A stretch of DNA of 64,000 nucleotides from Roseibium marinum (GTDB lineage: Bacteria > Pseudomonadota > Alphaproteobacteria > Rhizobiales > Stappiaceae). Under the pieces are notes generated by a model. The model made no database searches, had not been told where the DNA came from, and saw nothing but the letters and a program-made list of their open reading frames with translations. Below are positions 1 to 8,623 of the stretch, piece by piece. Every line of letters begins with the position of its first letter. Position 1 is the stretch's first letter. Position numbers and translations under genes: made by a program. The stretch lies in the NCBI RefSeq assembly GCF_002906165.1, contig NZ_PPCN01000008.1, positions 1 to 64,000 on the forward strand, read 5' to 3'.

Positions 1-380
1 ATCGGCGCGTTCCTGTTCGCTGGCGTGCGCTGTCTTTTTTTGAACGTGATAGCGTTGCGGGCCAGGAAGCGATCAACAGAACTGGTCGATGTTCTCAGAC
101 GGAATGTCTCGTGCAGATGCTCCACGATTTCCGCGAGAGTGATATCGGGCCTTGCCTCCACCAGCTTAAGAATCTCATCGCGAAACGCCTCAAGCGGACT
201 GCGCGGAGAACGAGGCCCCATCTTCTCGGGGTCGATGCGGCCAGTTCGTCGATATCGCTCCACCCAGCGGATTGCCGTCGCTTCCCCAACCCCGAACCGT
301 TCTGCCGCGGCCCGACGCGACATTCCACCTTCAACGGCATCAATCAAACGCTTGCGTAAGTCAGTCGATAGAGGTCGCGT
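1..380 (-). pseudogene. IS630-family transposase, N-terminal part (runs off window start)
   Basis: The minus strand encodes a helix-turn-helix N-terminus typical of IS630/Tc1-type transposases: RKRLIDAVEGGMSRRAAAERFGVGEATAIRW, then a second winged region containing EKMGPRSPRSPLEAF and EILKLVEARPDITLAE. No ATG lies at the expected start. The reading frame passes through ACG at 378-380, and an AGGAGG box sits just upstream on the minus strand, so the start codon may have mutated. At 35-41 a run of seven A (minus strand) allows a -1 shift into the frame reading KKTAHASEQERAD, which is how the catalytic half normally continues in this family. The DDE half lies outside the window. It could still be functional through frameshifting and a non-ATG start, but the missing start argues for a remnant. 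Confidence 0.7.
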
Positions 381-493
381 CGTGAAGGCTGGCCTCCTTG
401 TCCAGCCCTCAGTTTGATGATGTGGACACCCCCGCCAGCGCAGCGCCAAGTATGGTGCTGAGAAAGAAGTGAAAGCAGGAAAGGAAGGTACCA

Positions 494-1513
494 ATGAACA
501 TCACAACACTTGGGCTGGATCTGGCGAAGAGCGTTTTCCAGGCGCATGGGATAGATGCATGCGGCAAGACGGTTCTGGTGAAAAAGCTGCATCGCAAACA
601 GATGCTGCCATTCTTCTCGAAACTGGCGCCCTGTCTGATCGGCGTTGAGGCCTGCGCGACGGCCCATCACTGGGCGCGTACGCTGACCGCCATGGGCCAT
701 GACGTCAGGATCATGCCACCGTCTTACGTAAAAGGATACGTCAAGCGCGGCAAAAGCGATGCGATTGATGCAGAAGCGATCTGCGAGGCCGTGCAACGTC
801 CGACCATGCGGTTTGTGCCGGTAAAGACAGTTGAGCAGCAGAGTGTTCTGATGGCGCACCGGACCAGATCGCTGATCGTACGTCAGCGTACCATGACCGC
901 GAATGCGCTACGCGCGCACTTGGCCGAATTCGGGTTGGTCGCCAACCCAGGTATTGCCAATCTGGTGAAGCTGGCCGCCAGGGCCTTTGCCGATGAAGCC
1001 CTTCCTGCTTACGCTCATCGAGCGCTTGAGATCCTGATCCGACGGATCACCGAATTAAACGAGGAGATTGGCGAACTCGATAAGGAATTACGCATCTGGC
1101 ATGCGGAGAACGAGGCCAGTCGAAGGCTCGCGGCTATCCCGGGTGTCGGGGTGATCACAGCGACAGCCATCGCGGCGACAGTAACAGACCCCGATCAGTT
1201 CCAATCAGGCAGGCAATTTGCCGCCTGGCTTGGGTTGACGCCGCAGCAACAGTCGACCGGAGGCAAAACACGTCTCGGTGGTATATCCAAACAGGGCGAC
1301 AGGTATTTGCGGCGACTGCTCGTCGTTGGCGCAACGGCCGTCATGCGACACGCCAAGCGTAACCCGACGCCGATGACAGACTGGGTGAATGGGTTGCTGG
1401 AGAAGAAGCCGTTCCGGCTCGCCTCGGTCGCCCTCGCGAACAAGCTCGCCCGCATCGCCTGGGCAATACTCACGCGCGGAGAGACTTATAGACCCTACGG
1501 GCAGCCTGCCTAA
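494..1513 (+). CDS. IS110/IS1111 family transposase
   Basis: This 339-residue DEDD transposase is of usual family length. The N-terminal RuvC-like domain shows the acidic motifs GLDLAKS (D9), GVEAC and KSDAIDAEAI. A coiled-coil middle (ITELNEEIGELDKEL) follows, then the C-terminal transposase_20 domain with AAIPGVGVITATAIAA and GGISKQGDRYLRRLL, which carries the catalytic serine region. The family works as a site-specific recombinase guided by an element-encoded RNA. A GAAAGGAAGG ribosome-binding site lies just before the ATG. All expected motifs are present, so it appears intact. Confidence 0.93.
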   Translation: MNITTLGLDLAKSVFQAHGIDACGKTVLVKKLHRKQMLPFFSKLAPCLIGVEACATAHHWARTLTAMGHDVRIMPPSYVKGYVKRGKSDAIDAEAICEAVQRPTMRFVPVKTVEQQSVLMAHRTRSLIVRQRTMTANALRAHLAEFGLVANPGIANLVKLAARAFADEALPAYAHRALEILIRRITELNEEIGELDKELRIWHAENEASRRLAAIPGVGVITATAIAATVTDPDQFQSGRQFAAWLGLTPQQQSTGGKTRLGGISKQGDRYLRRLLVVGATAVMRHAKRNPTPMTDWVNGLLEKKPFRLASVALANKLARIAWAILTRGETYRPYGQPA

Positions 1514-1744
1514 CCGCGCGCAGCCCGAACCGAATTGGCAATAGCAGTCGATGATGCGTAACGATCGAGCCAATGGAGAGGCAAACCCGTCTGATTCAAT
1601 GCGCCATTCATGCGCGCCAGCTTGATCAGGGACCTCACCGGCGGATTTCCATCAGGGCCAGCGGCAAACGTATCCCGCACAAACAGGCCGGACATATGAA
1701 AGCAACCGATCACCGCAACATGACAAAAACAGCTCTTGCCATAG
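1514..1744 (+). ncRNA. Candidate 3' bridge RNA region of the IS1111-like element
   Basis: About 230 bases lie between the transposase stop and the right sub-terminal repeat and hold no convincing gene. In IS110-family elements the non-coding end encodes the bridge RNA that pairs with donor and target DNA; in the IS1111 subgroup it lies 3' of the transposase. Placement here rests on that architecture alone. I did not fold the RNA or identify its guide loops. Confidence 0.3.
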
Positions 1745-1765
1745 GGGGGCGTCCACATATGAATC

Positions 1766-2074
1766 ACAATTCGCGATCAAAGGGAATCCAAGCCGATTCA
1801 GACTTTTCGGGAAATGCTCTAGAGATGTATTGAAAATCAGCAGCGTATCGGAAAGCTCAGATACGGTCTGGCAAAGCCATACCGGCCCCGATCCGCCACA
1901 TTGACGAACAAGTCAGATGCGCACTCAAACGAATGCAAATGCGGAATCGAAGACCGGTTAGAGCGTAGGCAAAACAATCGTCCAGATTGAAAAAGATGGG
2001 AGAATTTATCCCGAGCCACGGTTTGAAACAAGTACGATCAGGCTTCCATTTCGGGAAACCGATGGTGGACACCC
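1766..2074. other. Intergenic, no gene seen
   Basis: About 300 bases between the right end of the insertion sequence and the end of the haem-utilisation-like gene. Only short, uncharacteristic open frames occur, and no clear hairpin or promoter was identified. Confidence 0.5.
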
Positions 2075-2851
2075 TCAAGCGTTGCGGGCCTGCAGAGCCA
2101 GGGCAACAAGCGTTGGCCGCATTTCCTTGGGATCGTCCAACGGCTCTGCAAACCAAAGCCGTTTAATCCGGTCTCCCGCAACGAGGTCCAGCCCTTCCGG
2201 ATCCAGGCAGGCAAGCCGCCAGTTGGCGTCCTCCGCTCCGCACAATACTTCGGCGTAAAGCTTTATGGCGTCCCGGTGATCCTCGTTCATATGCGCGACG
2301 GCACCCGATTCAAGCGCCCCCCAATGTTGCGGATCGTCCACTGGTATCAGCAGGTCCTCCTGCTTCAACTCGAAGGCTTTTCCGAAACCGCCGTTCAGGC
2401 TGGCACGCAGAAGCTCCAGACGGAAGAATGAAAAATCGCCAAAATCGACATAAAGCTCCGACTTGGGATGGCGTGCCAGATAGCGCGCGCGCAAACGGTC
2501 ATGAACCGAACTTTGCCGTTCCACAGGTACGGCATTGCAAAAAAGCGAAATCCGGGGATGCGCCAGGGGATCGCCCTTGCCGGGTTCACCGACAAGAAGC
2601 GAACAGGCCGGCGTTTGCAGAATCGCTGCGGTGTGGCCGGACAACGTGCTTGTAAGAATAACCGGCGTTCCGTCGAGATCCGTTGCAACGGCAACCCGGC
2701 TGGCCATGGGATGCCCGGACCCGGCTTCAAGCGCCGCAAGAGCGCCGAACCTCGCAGAGCGGATCAGCCCCTTGGCCAGCAAACGTGCCTCGTCATCTGT
2801 CGGGCGGATCACGGATTTGGTTTCTTTGTCCACGTCGTTCCCGATCTCCAT
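2075..2851 (-). CDS. HugZ-like haem utilisation / PNPOx-fold protein with DUF2470 domain
   Basis: The start is taken at the internal ATG giving MEIGNDVDKETK, because the longer frame adds a non-conserved, basic extension; the protein is then 258 residues. Residues ~20-160 look like a split-barrel flavin or haem-binding domain of the pyridoxamine-phosphate-oxidase superfamily (SGHPMASRVAVATDLDGTPVILTS, GDPLAHPRISLF). The C-terminal part carries the DUF2470 signature HMNEDHRDAIKLYAE. Proteins with this pair of domains include HugZ-type haem-degrading or haem-storage proteins. It stands alone, with no haem transporter beside it, so the exact role is open. Confidence 0.8.
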   Translation of the reverse strand: MEIGNDVDKETKSVIRPTDDEARLLAKGLIRSARFGALAALEAGSGHPMASRVAVATDLDGTPVILTSTLSGHTAAILQTPACSLLVGEPGKGDPLAHPRISLFCNAVPVERQSSVHDRLRARYLARHPKSELYVDFGDFSFFRLELLRASLNGGFGKAFELKQEDLLIPVDDPQHWGALESGAVAHMNEDHRDAIKLYAEVLCGAEDANWRLACLDPEGLDLVAGDRIKRLWFAEPLDDPKEMRPTLVALALQARNA

Positions 2852-3038
2852 TGTTCCTCGCATCCACCGGATTTCCCGGTAACCGGTTTCCTGCAGCATT
2901 ATACGCGCCAAACCCCACACCGGAAATCTGAACATCAGATGAACGGGCATCTCAGAACCGGTTCAGGCCGCGTGTGTAAATCTCTCTTCATCAGCTACGG
3001 CGCCACTCACAAAAGGCGCGGGCCCTTGGAGAGAGACA

Positions 3039-3503
3039 ATGAACAACACGAGCAAACGCATGATCGCCGCCGCCCTGACAGGCGCACTTCTTCTGCCGAC
3101 AATCGCAACCGCCGAAGCTGGACCAAGAAACAGTTGGAATAACAACCGCGGGGACCACAATCAGCATTATGGGTCGCACCGGAAACAAAAAGGCCACAAC
3201 AACAACCAAGGTTACAAGAAACATGGTAACAACGGCAATCTGGGTGCAGCCGTCGCAGCCGGCGTAATCGGCCTTGCGGCAGGCGCGATCCTGCTGGGGG
3301 CGACCCGCCAACCGAGCTACGCAGGCCCGCCGCCGGTCAACTACTACCCGCCGGCCCCTTACCCTGGCCGTGTACACGGAACTGTCGGATACCAGCCCTG
3401 GAGCCCTGCCTGGTACCAGTACTGCTCCTCGAAATACCGGTCCTTTAATCAGTCGACTGGCACCTTCACCACCTATGGCGGCGAACAGCGCTTCTGCCAA
3501 TAG
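3039..3503 (+). CDS. BA14K family secreted/surface protein
   Basis: A 154-residue protein with an N-terminal signal peptide (MIAAALTGALLLPTIATAEA). An Asn/His/Gly-rich low-complexity segment follows (~30-66), then a glycine-rich hydrophobic helix (AAVAAGVIGLAAGAILLGA), a proline/tyrosine-rich stretch and a C-terminal BA14K box (WYQYCSSKYRSFNQSTGTFTTY). BA14K proteins, first described as an immunoreactive Brucella antigen, are common cell-envelope proteins of Hyphomicrobiales. A GGAGAGAG ribosome-binding site precedes the start. Function beyond surface exposure is not known. Confidence 0.85.
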   Translation: MNNTSKRMIAAALTGALLLPTIATAEAGPRNSWNNNRGDHNQHYGSHRKQKGHNNNQGYKKHGNNGNLGAAVAAGVIGLAAGAILLGATRQPSYAGPPPVNYYPPAPYPGRVHGTVGYQPWSPAWYQYCSSKYRSFNQSTGTFTTYGGEQRFCQ

Positions 3504-3538
3504 GCTTCGGACGCCGAAAAGCCCATAGCCCGCAAACT

Positions 3539-3596
3539 TACGGCAACGAGCGACAGGTCAGCCCAACTGGCCACCCGCGTGTTGCCGTATTTTTTT
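3539..3596 (+). terminator. Rho-independent-like terminator after the BA14K gene
   Basis: A 9-bp perfect stem TACGGCAAC / GTTGCCGTA (3539-3547 with 3581-3589) is followed directly by seven T. The loop is long (~33 nt), which weakens the call. It lies between two convergent genes. Confidence 0.5.
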
Positions 3597-3612
3597 AAGA
3601 TCCCGCCCTCGC

Positions 3613-4833
3613 TTAGTCAGCCATCGTCTCGATGGACGCGAAGCCCTCGGGCGCCTCGCCGGCATCGAACGGCGTGCTGACTTCGATCACCTTTTCCGGA
3701 TAAAAGCCGTTGAATCGCGTTCTCAGCGACAGACTGTAGGCACCGATATGACCTATCTCGATCCAGTCTCCCGTATCGACCGTTTCGGGAAGCCAGAACG
3801 GACGGGACAAAATATCCACACTGTCGCAGGTCGCACCGCAAACCTTGAAAGGGACGATCTTGTCCGCCTGGCCTGACCGGGTTTTCCGTGCAGGGTCCGG
3901 GATGAACCGCGCCGGCAGCGTGATCTTACCGGTCCAGCTGTCCGACAGGGAAGCCCAGATACCGTCATTGATGTAAAGGCGGCGGCCCTTTTTCAAAAGA
4001 ACCCGAACGATCAGGGAAATCGACCTTGCAACGATTACCCGTCCGGGTTCGGCCACCAGCGGTAGATCGTCAAATTGCCAGTCGGTAATATCCGCCTTGA
4101 GTTGCGCCATCAGCTCTTCAAGCGACGGCATTTCCCGGACCTTGCGGCGCGGGTCGTGGCCGTAGACGGCCGGAAAGCCGCCGCCGACGTCCAGCTCGAC
4201 AATCGGCACCCCTGCCCGCGACCTAATCCAGTCCGCCGAGGCCAGGGCACGTTCATAGATCTCGGGTTCTTCGATCTGACTGCCGACATGGAAGCACAAC
4301 CCGCATTTGAACCCGATGCGGTGGATGCGCTGCAGAAGTTCGACCGCATGCCCCGGCGCCGCGCCGAATTTCTTCGACAGCTCATAGGCTGCGTGGCCTT
4401 TGGTGGCGATGCGTACGAACAGCGTGATTGTGCCTGGATCTATATCGAGAGCCCGCACGATCCGCAGGATCTTCGCAACCTCGTCCTCATGATCCAGGGA
4501 GAGCGTACGGATGCCGTATTGTTCAAGGGCCAGCCGTATATCGGACTGGGCCTTGATCGGATGCATGTAAAGCATCTCGGCCTTGGGCGCGGCCTTGCGG
4601 ACGGCGGCAAATTCAGCCGGCGATGCAACATCGAAGCAATCGATGCCGGACTTTGCGATCGCATCCAGTACGAATGGTTCCCCGTTGGTCTTCACAGCAT
4701 AAGCGGTTTTTCCGGGAAAAAGGGCCTGAAACTGCTTCACGTCCTCACGCAGCACCTCGGGCCGGAAACAGTAAATCGGCTGATCGGGACGCAGGTCCAG
4801 CGCGGCATCAACGGCAGTCGTATATCGTTCCAT
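3613..4833 (-). CDS. Ornithine/lysine decarboxylase-like PLP enzyme (fold type III)
   Basis: 406 residues, matching the alanine-racemase-fold decarboxylases (ornithine, lysine or diaminopimelate decarboxylase). The PLP lysine is K48 in YAVKTN. Other family motifs are HVGSQ, the glycine-rich ELDVGGGFPA that holds the cofactor phosphate, the EPGR motif, and the C-terminal VCGATCDSVD loop whose cysteine and aspartate form the active site across the dimer interface and bind the substrate amine. The CxxxCD arrangement fits ornithine/lysine decarboxylases of the eukaryotic type better than LysA. The expected role is polyamine (putrescine or cadaverine) synthesis. It stands alone between convergent and tandem neighbours. 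Substrate choice is not certain. Confidence 0.85.
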   Translation of the reverse strand: MERYTTAVDAALDLRPDQPIYCFRPEVLREDVKQFQALFPGKTAYAVKTNGEPFVLDAIAKSGIDCFDVASPAEFAAVRKAAPKAEMLYMHPIKAQSDIRLALEQYGIRTLSLDHEDEVAKILRIVRALDIDPGTITLFVRIATKGHAAYELSKKFGAAPGHAVELLQRIHRIGFKCGLCFHVGSQIEEPEIYERALASADWIRSRAGVPIVELDVGGGFPAVYGHDPRRKVREMPSLEELMAQLKADITDWQFDDLPLVAEPGRVIVARSISLIVRVLLKKGRRLYINDGIWASLSDSWTGKITLPARFIPDPARKTRSGQADKIVPFKVCGATCDSVDILSRPFWLPETVDTGDWIEIGHIGAYSLSLRTRFNGFYPEKVIEVSTPFDAGEAPEGFASIETMAD

Positions 4834-5173
4834 CAGTGGTTCCGGCTTTTGCGGTCAATGGCTCGAATGGAACAAGCTTGCGGGTGATTTGCAAGCCGTG
4901 AGTAAGGGTACGAACCCATAAAATTATTCATTCAGGCATCAATCCGGCAAATAGGAGCGAGGAAAAGCGTGCGGAGCCATGCCGGTACATGACGCAAGAG
5001 CTATGACGCTGCTCTTGGCTGCCGGCTTGCTGTCCTTTGGATCGTATCGAAAGCAACGGTTTCCGGTGTTACAAAACTTTGAAAACCGTAAAGATTTCTC
5101 GCGCTATCACCTCTTTGTTCCAATTAATTTCCAAACGACCTGAAAGCATAATTTTATGAGTCCGTACCCTAAG
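4834..5173. promoter_or_regulatory. Intergenic upstream of the decarboxylase gene
   Basis: A 340-base non-coding stretch, AT-richer than the flanks. On the minus strand a TTGCCG (18 nt) TAATTT pair lies around 4925-4955 and could be the promoter of the decarboxylase. The match is weak and no operator was recognised. Confidence 0.25.
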
Positions 5174-5932
5174 TCATTGGCAGATAATATACGTACAGTC
5201 CTGACCGTGGCAGCCGGCATCCAGATGGAAATGAGAACGGTGATTGGCATCCGCATCCGGACCGAGCACCGTCGTGAAGCGTCTGCAGGCCTTGGCATGA
5301 ATTGCCTGCAGGAATTTCCCCTTCCCAGTCGCGGTCACCCAGTCTTTTTCAATGGAAATGTTTGAGCTGTCGGCCAGCTGAAATTGAGTGATATCGATGG
5401 CCATGCCCAACGCGTGCTCGGACAGTTTCCCGTCCGGCCGGTTATTCCGCCGACGGCACTGGTAACCCGGCCCGCTTGCCACAACAGCCACCGGAATGCC
5501 GAATTCGAGCTCAGCTACGGGAAGAACGTCCCGTCTAAGCCAGTCGGTCAGAACCTTGGCGAAGTCGCAAGAGATTGTCACGGGAGCATGAAACTTCGCT
5601 GTGTTCGGCCCACTTACGACGCCGGCAAGTCTGACCGGGTCCGCAATTCCGCAATCTTCATATCCGCCATCCGTGACCGGTTCGGCCACATCCAGCAAGG
5701 CTCCCGGAATGTCACATGCTGCAAGTGGCTCAGACCGTGTACCTGATACATTTCTGGTGCTGTCCGGAACCTGTGGCTTGGCGGGCGGTGTGTCGATGCC
5801 CTCCAGAAACGGTTGCTGGCGGGTTGTCGCCAGCGGTTTGGCGTTCGGGACAGGTTCACCCGCTGCTGGCGCAGGCAGACCGAAGACCGTCCCCGCCAGG
5901 ACAGCACAGCAATACTGAGTGACAATCCGCAT
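5174..5932 (-). CDS. Extensin-like C-terminal domain protein (M15-type peptidase fold)
   Basis: A 252-residue protein with a signal peptide (CCAVLAGTVFGLPAPAAG), a proline-rich linker to about residue 65, and a C-terminal extensin-like domain. The domain shows GPGYQCRRRNN, GKLSEHALGMAIDI and ANHRSHFHLDAGC, which place His/Asp residues as in zinc D,D-carboxypeptidases of the M15 type. Paired cysteines (CDIP, CGI, CDF, C...C) fit a periplasmic fold. The family is widespread in alphaproteobacteria, and a cell-wall role is inferred from the fold. It stands alone and is transcribed towards the decarboxylase. Confidence 0.82.
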   Translation of the reverse strand: MRIVTQYCCAVLAGTVFGLPAPAAGEPVPNAKPLATTRQQPFLEGIDTPPAKPQVPDSTRNVSGTRSEPLAACDIPGALLDVAEPVTDGGYEDCGIADPVRLAGVVSGPNTAKFHAPVTISCDFAKVLTDWLRRDVLPVAELEFGIPVAVVASGPGYQCRRRNNRPDGKLSEHALGMAIDITQFQLADSSNISIEKDWVTATGKGKFLQAIHAKACRRFTTVLGPDADANHRSHFHLDAGCHGQDCTYIICQ

Positions 5933-6028
5933 TTTTCTCCCGGATCCCGATCGTTAAATTTGGGTGCGCTTGCTTGAATAACTCTCATCGGCGGACTAAG
6001 TTTCGGCAACCAGCTCCGTAGGGTTCTC

Positions 6029-6655
6029 ATGACGCTAGAATTATATTCCGCCTATATTGTTGCAACGCTGATCGTTCTGGCCATACCCGGACCGACCGTA
6101 ATGCTTGTCGTGAGCTACGCCCTGACCCAGGGCCGCAAATCGGCATTTGCAAGCGTGATGGGTGTAGGATTGGGCGATGCGACGGCGGCGGTGGTTTCTC
6201 TCCTGGGATTGGGTGCCATTCTGGCGGCTTCCGCAACTGCATTTACAATGCTCAAATGGGTCGGGGCGATTTACCTGGTCTGGCTCGGGATCAGAATGTG
6301 GCGCAGCCGGCCCACCGCGCTCGGCCCGCACAAGGTGGCGGATATACCCGCCCGGAAGATTTTCTGGCATGCGTACATCGTTACCGCGCTCAACCCGAAA
6401 GGCATTGTGTTCTTCATGGCGTTTCTGCCGCACTTCATTGCCGCCCAGGCCCCTGTTGTGCCCCAACTGGCGCTGCTGGGGACAACATTCGTTGTCCTGG
6501 GCATTTTGAATGCAGCGATCTACGCTCTGGCAGCGGCAGCGGTTGGCCGGAAAATTCAAAACCCGTCTCTTTTGCGGATCGTCAACAAGGTGGGCGGTGG
6601 GTTTCTGATTTCCGCAGCTGCCATGACCGCTACGCTGCAGCGGTCGGCGGGATAG
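6029..6655 (+). CDS. LysE/RhtB family amino-acid exporter
   Basis: 208 residues with about six hydrophobic segments. The hallmark N-terminal IPGPTVMLVVSYALTQGRK, a G-rich second helix (GVGLGDATAAVVSLLGLGA) and the mid-protein ALNPKGIVFFMAFLPHF are diagnostic of the LysE/RhtB family. These inner-membrane proteins export amino acids or related compounds; the substrate cannot be told. The 3' end lies 3 nt from the end of the convergent DUF2336 gene, leaving no room for separate terminators. Confidence 0.9.
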   Translation: MTLELYSAYIVATLIVLAIPGPTVMLVVSYALTQGRKSAFASVMGVGLGDATAAVVSLLGLGAILAASATAFTMLKWVGAIYLVWLGIRMWRSRPTALGPHKVADIPARKIFWHAYIVTALNPKGIVFFMAFLPHFIAAQAPVVPQLALLGTTFVVLGILNAAIYALAAAAVGRKIQNPSLLRIVNKVGGGFLISAAAMTATLQRSAG

Positions 6656-6658
6656 GCA

Positions 6659-7825
6659 TCAGCTCGCGGAAGAACTTCGGCTGGAAGCGAAAGGGATCTT
6701 TTTCTTAACGGCGGTTTCATCCGATGCCGCATTTTCATCACTGGTTTTCAGGCCGAACGAAGCTCCGGACTGCTTCAGGATTTCGAGCGACCGCTTGGCC
6801 CCATCCTCGCTCAGGGCTGCATAGCGCTGAATGGCAGCGTTCAGCTCCAGACCGCCAATGCGGAGGCGCCTGGCACGCATCGTAAGGATCTCTTTGTAGG
6901 CTTCCGGTGGAACACCGTTTGCCTTGCAAAGTATGACCAGCGGCTTGTCGCTTGTACTGAACAGTAGCTGAGACACGGCGGCCGGCGGAAGTTGGCTCAC
7001 TTTGCCCAGCAATATTCCCAATTCCGCTGTTCGATCGGCCCGTGCGAACAGGATCACGGCATCGCCGATTTTAGCCTTCTTGCTGACGACGTCCTGTATC
7101 AGTGCGTTGGATTGCTCCCGCGCTTCTTCAAGCTTCTGGGAGCGGGCCGCCACTTCCAGGGCGGCCCGCTGCGCCAGCAACTGGACGAGGGTATTGTCAG
7201 CTCCAAGCGCAGTGACCCGTTCTTTCAATTCTTCAGCCAGGAACGGCAACAAAGCTTCGGCTGCCTCTTCGGTCAAATCCGTACGGTCAATGAGGGCAGC
7301 CTGGATTTTTATGCTGGTACGAGCTTTTTCCACCAGCTTCAGGAAGGAAGCATCCGCGAAGTGAGCCCCCTTGTTTTCAGCGGCCTTGCTCAGAACCCCG
7401 GCATCGCCCCGATCGACCAGGACCGATGTGACGGACTCGTCGATGGACTGTCGGCCGGCGATGACCCCCAAATGCTCTATAGGGGCAGTCTTGGCTATTG
7501 CCACCAGATCCTCTGACGAAAGCGCGGGAGACTGTTCCAGAACGGGTTCAGCAACAGCCAGGGTATCCTGAGCCAGCTTCACCATCAGTTCAAGCGGCGC
7601 ATTTTTTTCCCCGCACATTCTCTTGGACAGAATGATCCGGGTTTCTTCTTCCAGTTGCCCGAGAACCTTCAGGACGATATCGCCGAAAAGCAGGCTGATC
7701 TGTTCATCCCGGTCGTCACCGGCGCTCACAAAAAGATCCGTCAGCATGCAGATCAGGCTTTTGCGGCCCGCAGCGCTGGGATCTCTTGCCAGGTCAGCAA
7801 TTTTGCTAAGATCGAACATTGACAC
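6659..7825 (-). CDS. DUF2336 domain protein
   Basis: A 388-residue soluble, alpha-helical protein with the DUF2336 pattern: an N-terminal LARDPSAAGRKSLICMLTDLF and a repeated helical middle (PVLEQSPALSSEDLVAIAK, AVSQLLFSTSDKPLVILCKA). DUF2336 proteins are almost confined to alphaproteobacteria and have no established function. The C-terminal 30 residues are polar, lysine- and serine-rich and probably disordered. It has its own promoter region upstream and no operon partners. Confidence 0.85.
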   Translation of the reverse strand: MSMFDLSKIADLARDPSAAGRKSLICMLTDLFVSAGDDRDEQISLLFGDIVLKVLGQLEEETRIILSKRMCGEKNAPLELMVKLAQDTLAVAEPVLEQSPALSSEDLVAIAKTAPIEHLGVIAGRQSIDESVTSVLVDRGDAGVLSKAAENKGAHFADASFLKLVEKARTSIKIQAALIDRTDLTEEAAEALLPFLAEELKERVTALGADNTLVQLLAQRAALEVAARSQKLEEAREQSNALIQDVVSKKAKIGDAVILFARADRTAELGILLGKVSQLPPAAVSQLLFSTSDKPLVILCKANGVPPEAYKEILTMRARRLRIGGLELNAAIQRYAALSEDGAKRSLEILKQSGASFGLKTSDENAASDETAVKKKIPFASSRSSSAS

Positions 7826-8180
7826 TCCGACGCATTCATCGCGCGTGTGCAGAAATATAGCAAAAGTCTGTTAACACTAAGCTACTGCCGGATTTATCGG
7901 GATTGTGGGGAATTTCACCGGTTCCCGGTGCCGATATCGGTTGCTTCCCGGCGAGCGTACCGCTCTGTAGCTGAAAAAATATTAACCCGCCTTAACAACG
8001 TCTGCGAACTCTTCCCAATCTCAGGGACTGTTTTCTATCAATGCCTTAATTAACAAATCCTGAAGGGGCGCAACTCAGGAGCGCATAGCGGCTTTGCATT
8101 GCAGCATCTTTTTTTCTTCGTTTCCCTGAACGGCTGTCTTAATATCGTTCCGTCGAACAGAGGTAATCGGGAGCGCACAA
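7826..8180. other. Intergenic, no gene seen
   Basis: A non-coding stretch between the DUF2336 start and the 27-residue peptide gene. It should contain the divergent promoters of both, but I see no strong consensus elements. Confidence 0.4.
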
Positions 8181-8264
8181 ATGACCCTTGCACGGAACCT
8201 GAACATGATTGCCTTTCTTGCAGCCCTTGCTTTTCTGGCTGCCATCGTGGTTGGCGTAATCTGA
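8181..8264 (+). CDS. Small hydrophobic membrane peptide (27 aa)
   Basis: An ATG at 8181 opens a 27-codon frame: a short basic N-terminus (MTLARNLN) followed by one continuous transmembrane segment (MIAFLAALAFLAAIVVGVI). A GGGAG-like box lies a few bases upstream. Composition and topology are typical of bacterial small single-pass membrane proteins. I know of no assigned function. Support is coding-potential style only. Confidence 0.5.
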   Translation: MTLARNLNMIAFLAALAFLAAIVVGVI

Positions 8265-8623
8265 TCCAACCCCAAAATAGACAACAAACAGAAGCTGATA
8301 CCAGGATTTCGGCTGAAAGAATTCCGCAACAAAAAGAATAAGATAAAGACGACTCCAACCTGCTGCACCAGAAGGTGCAGGCAGGAAGCGGAAACGGCTG
8401 ATCGGCCGACTGCAGACCTTGCTCATTCCCCGCAAGGGCAATATTCCGTTCTCCGGAGTTGATATTTCGCCGCGCTTCTCTCAAATGCTAACGCAATCAT
8501 AGATTGAGATCGACGACGACCCGGCGAGCAAGACCGGGCCCCGGCAGAAACGGACAATTGCCTTGGTCCGGTGACCCTCGACCAAATCGACCGCCGTTTG
8601 TTTACTTGCGGAACGCTCCACGG
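8265..8623. other. Intergenic with a strong hairpin
   Basis: Non-coding. A near-perfect hairpin, CCTGCTGCACC-AGAA-GGTGCAGGCAGG, spans about 8358-8384 but is not followed by a T run, so it may be an RNA structure rather than a terminator. Overlapping open frames here have no protein-like composition. Confidence 0.4.

Larger units (their letters stand above)
417..1765 (+). mobile_element. IS110 family (IS1111-like) insertion sequence
   Basis: The element contains one DEDD transposase gene. Sub-terminal inverted repeats flank it: TGTGGACACCCCC at about 421-433 on the left and, inverted, GGGGGCGTCCACA at about 1745-1757 on the right (12 of 13 match). Sub-terminal repeats and a long non-coding stretch 3' of the transposase are hallmarks of the IS1111 subgroup. 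The left end abuts the 5' end of the IS630 gene, so it may have inserted at that element's terminus. Exact ends and target duplication cannot be fixed from the sequence alone. Confidence 0.75.

Noticed and set aside
8050..8484. Overlapping frames of 80-144 codons on both strands
   Set aside because: Cys/Arg/Ser-rich composition without recognisable features; only the 27-residue membrane peptide in this interval looks real.
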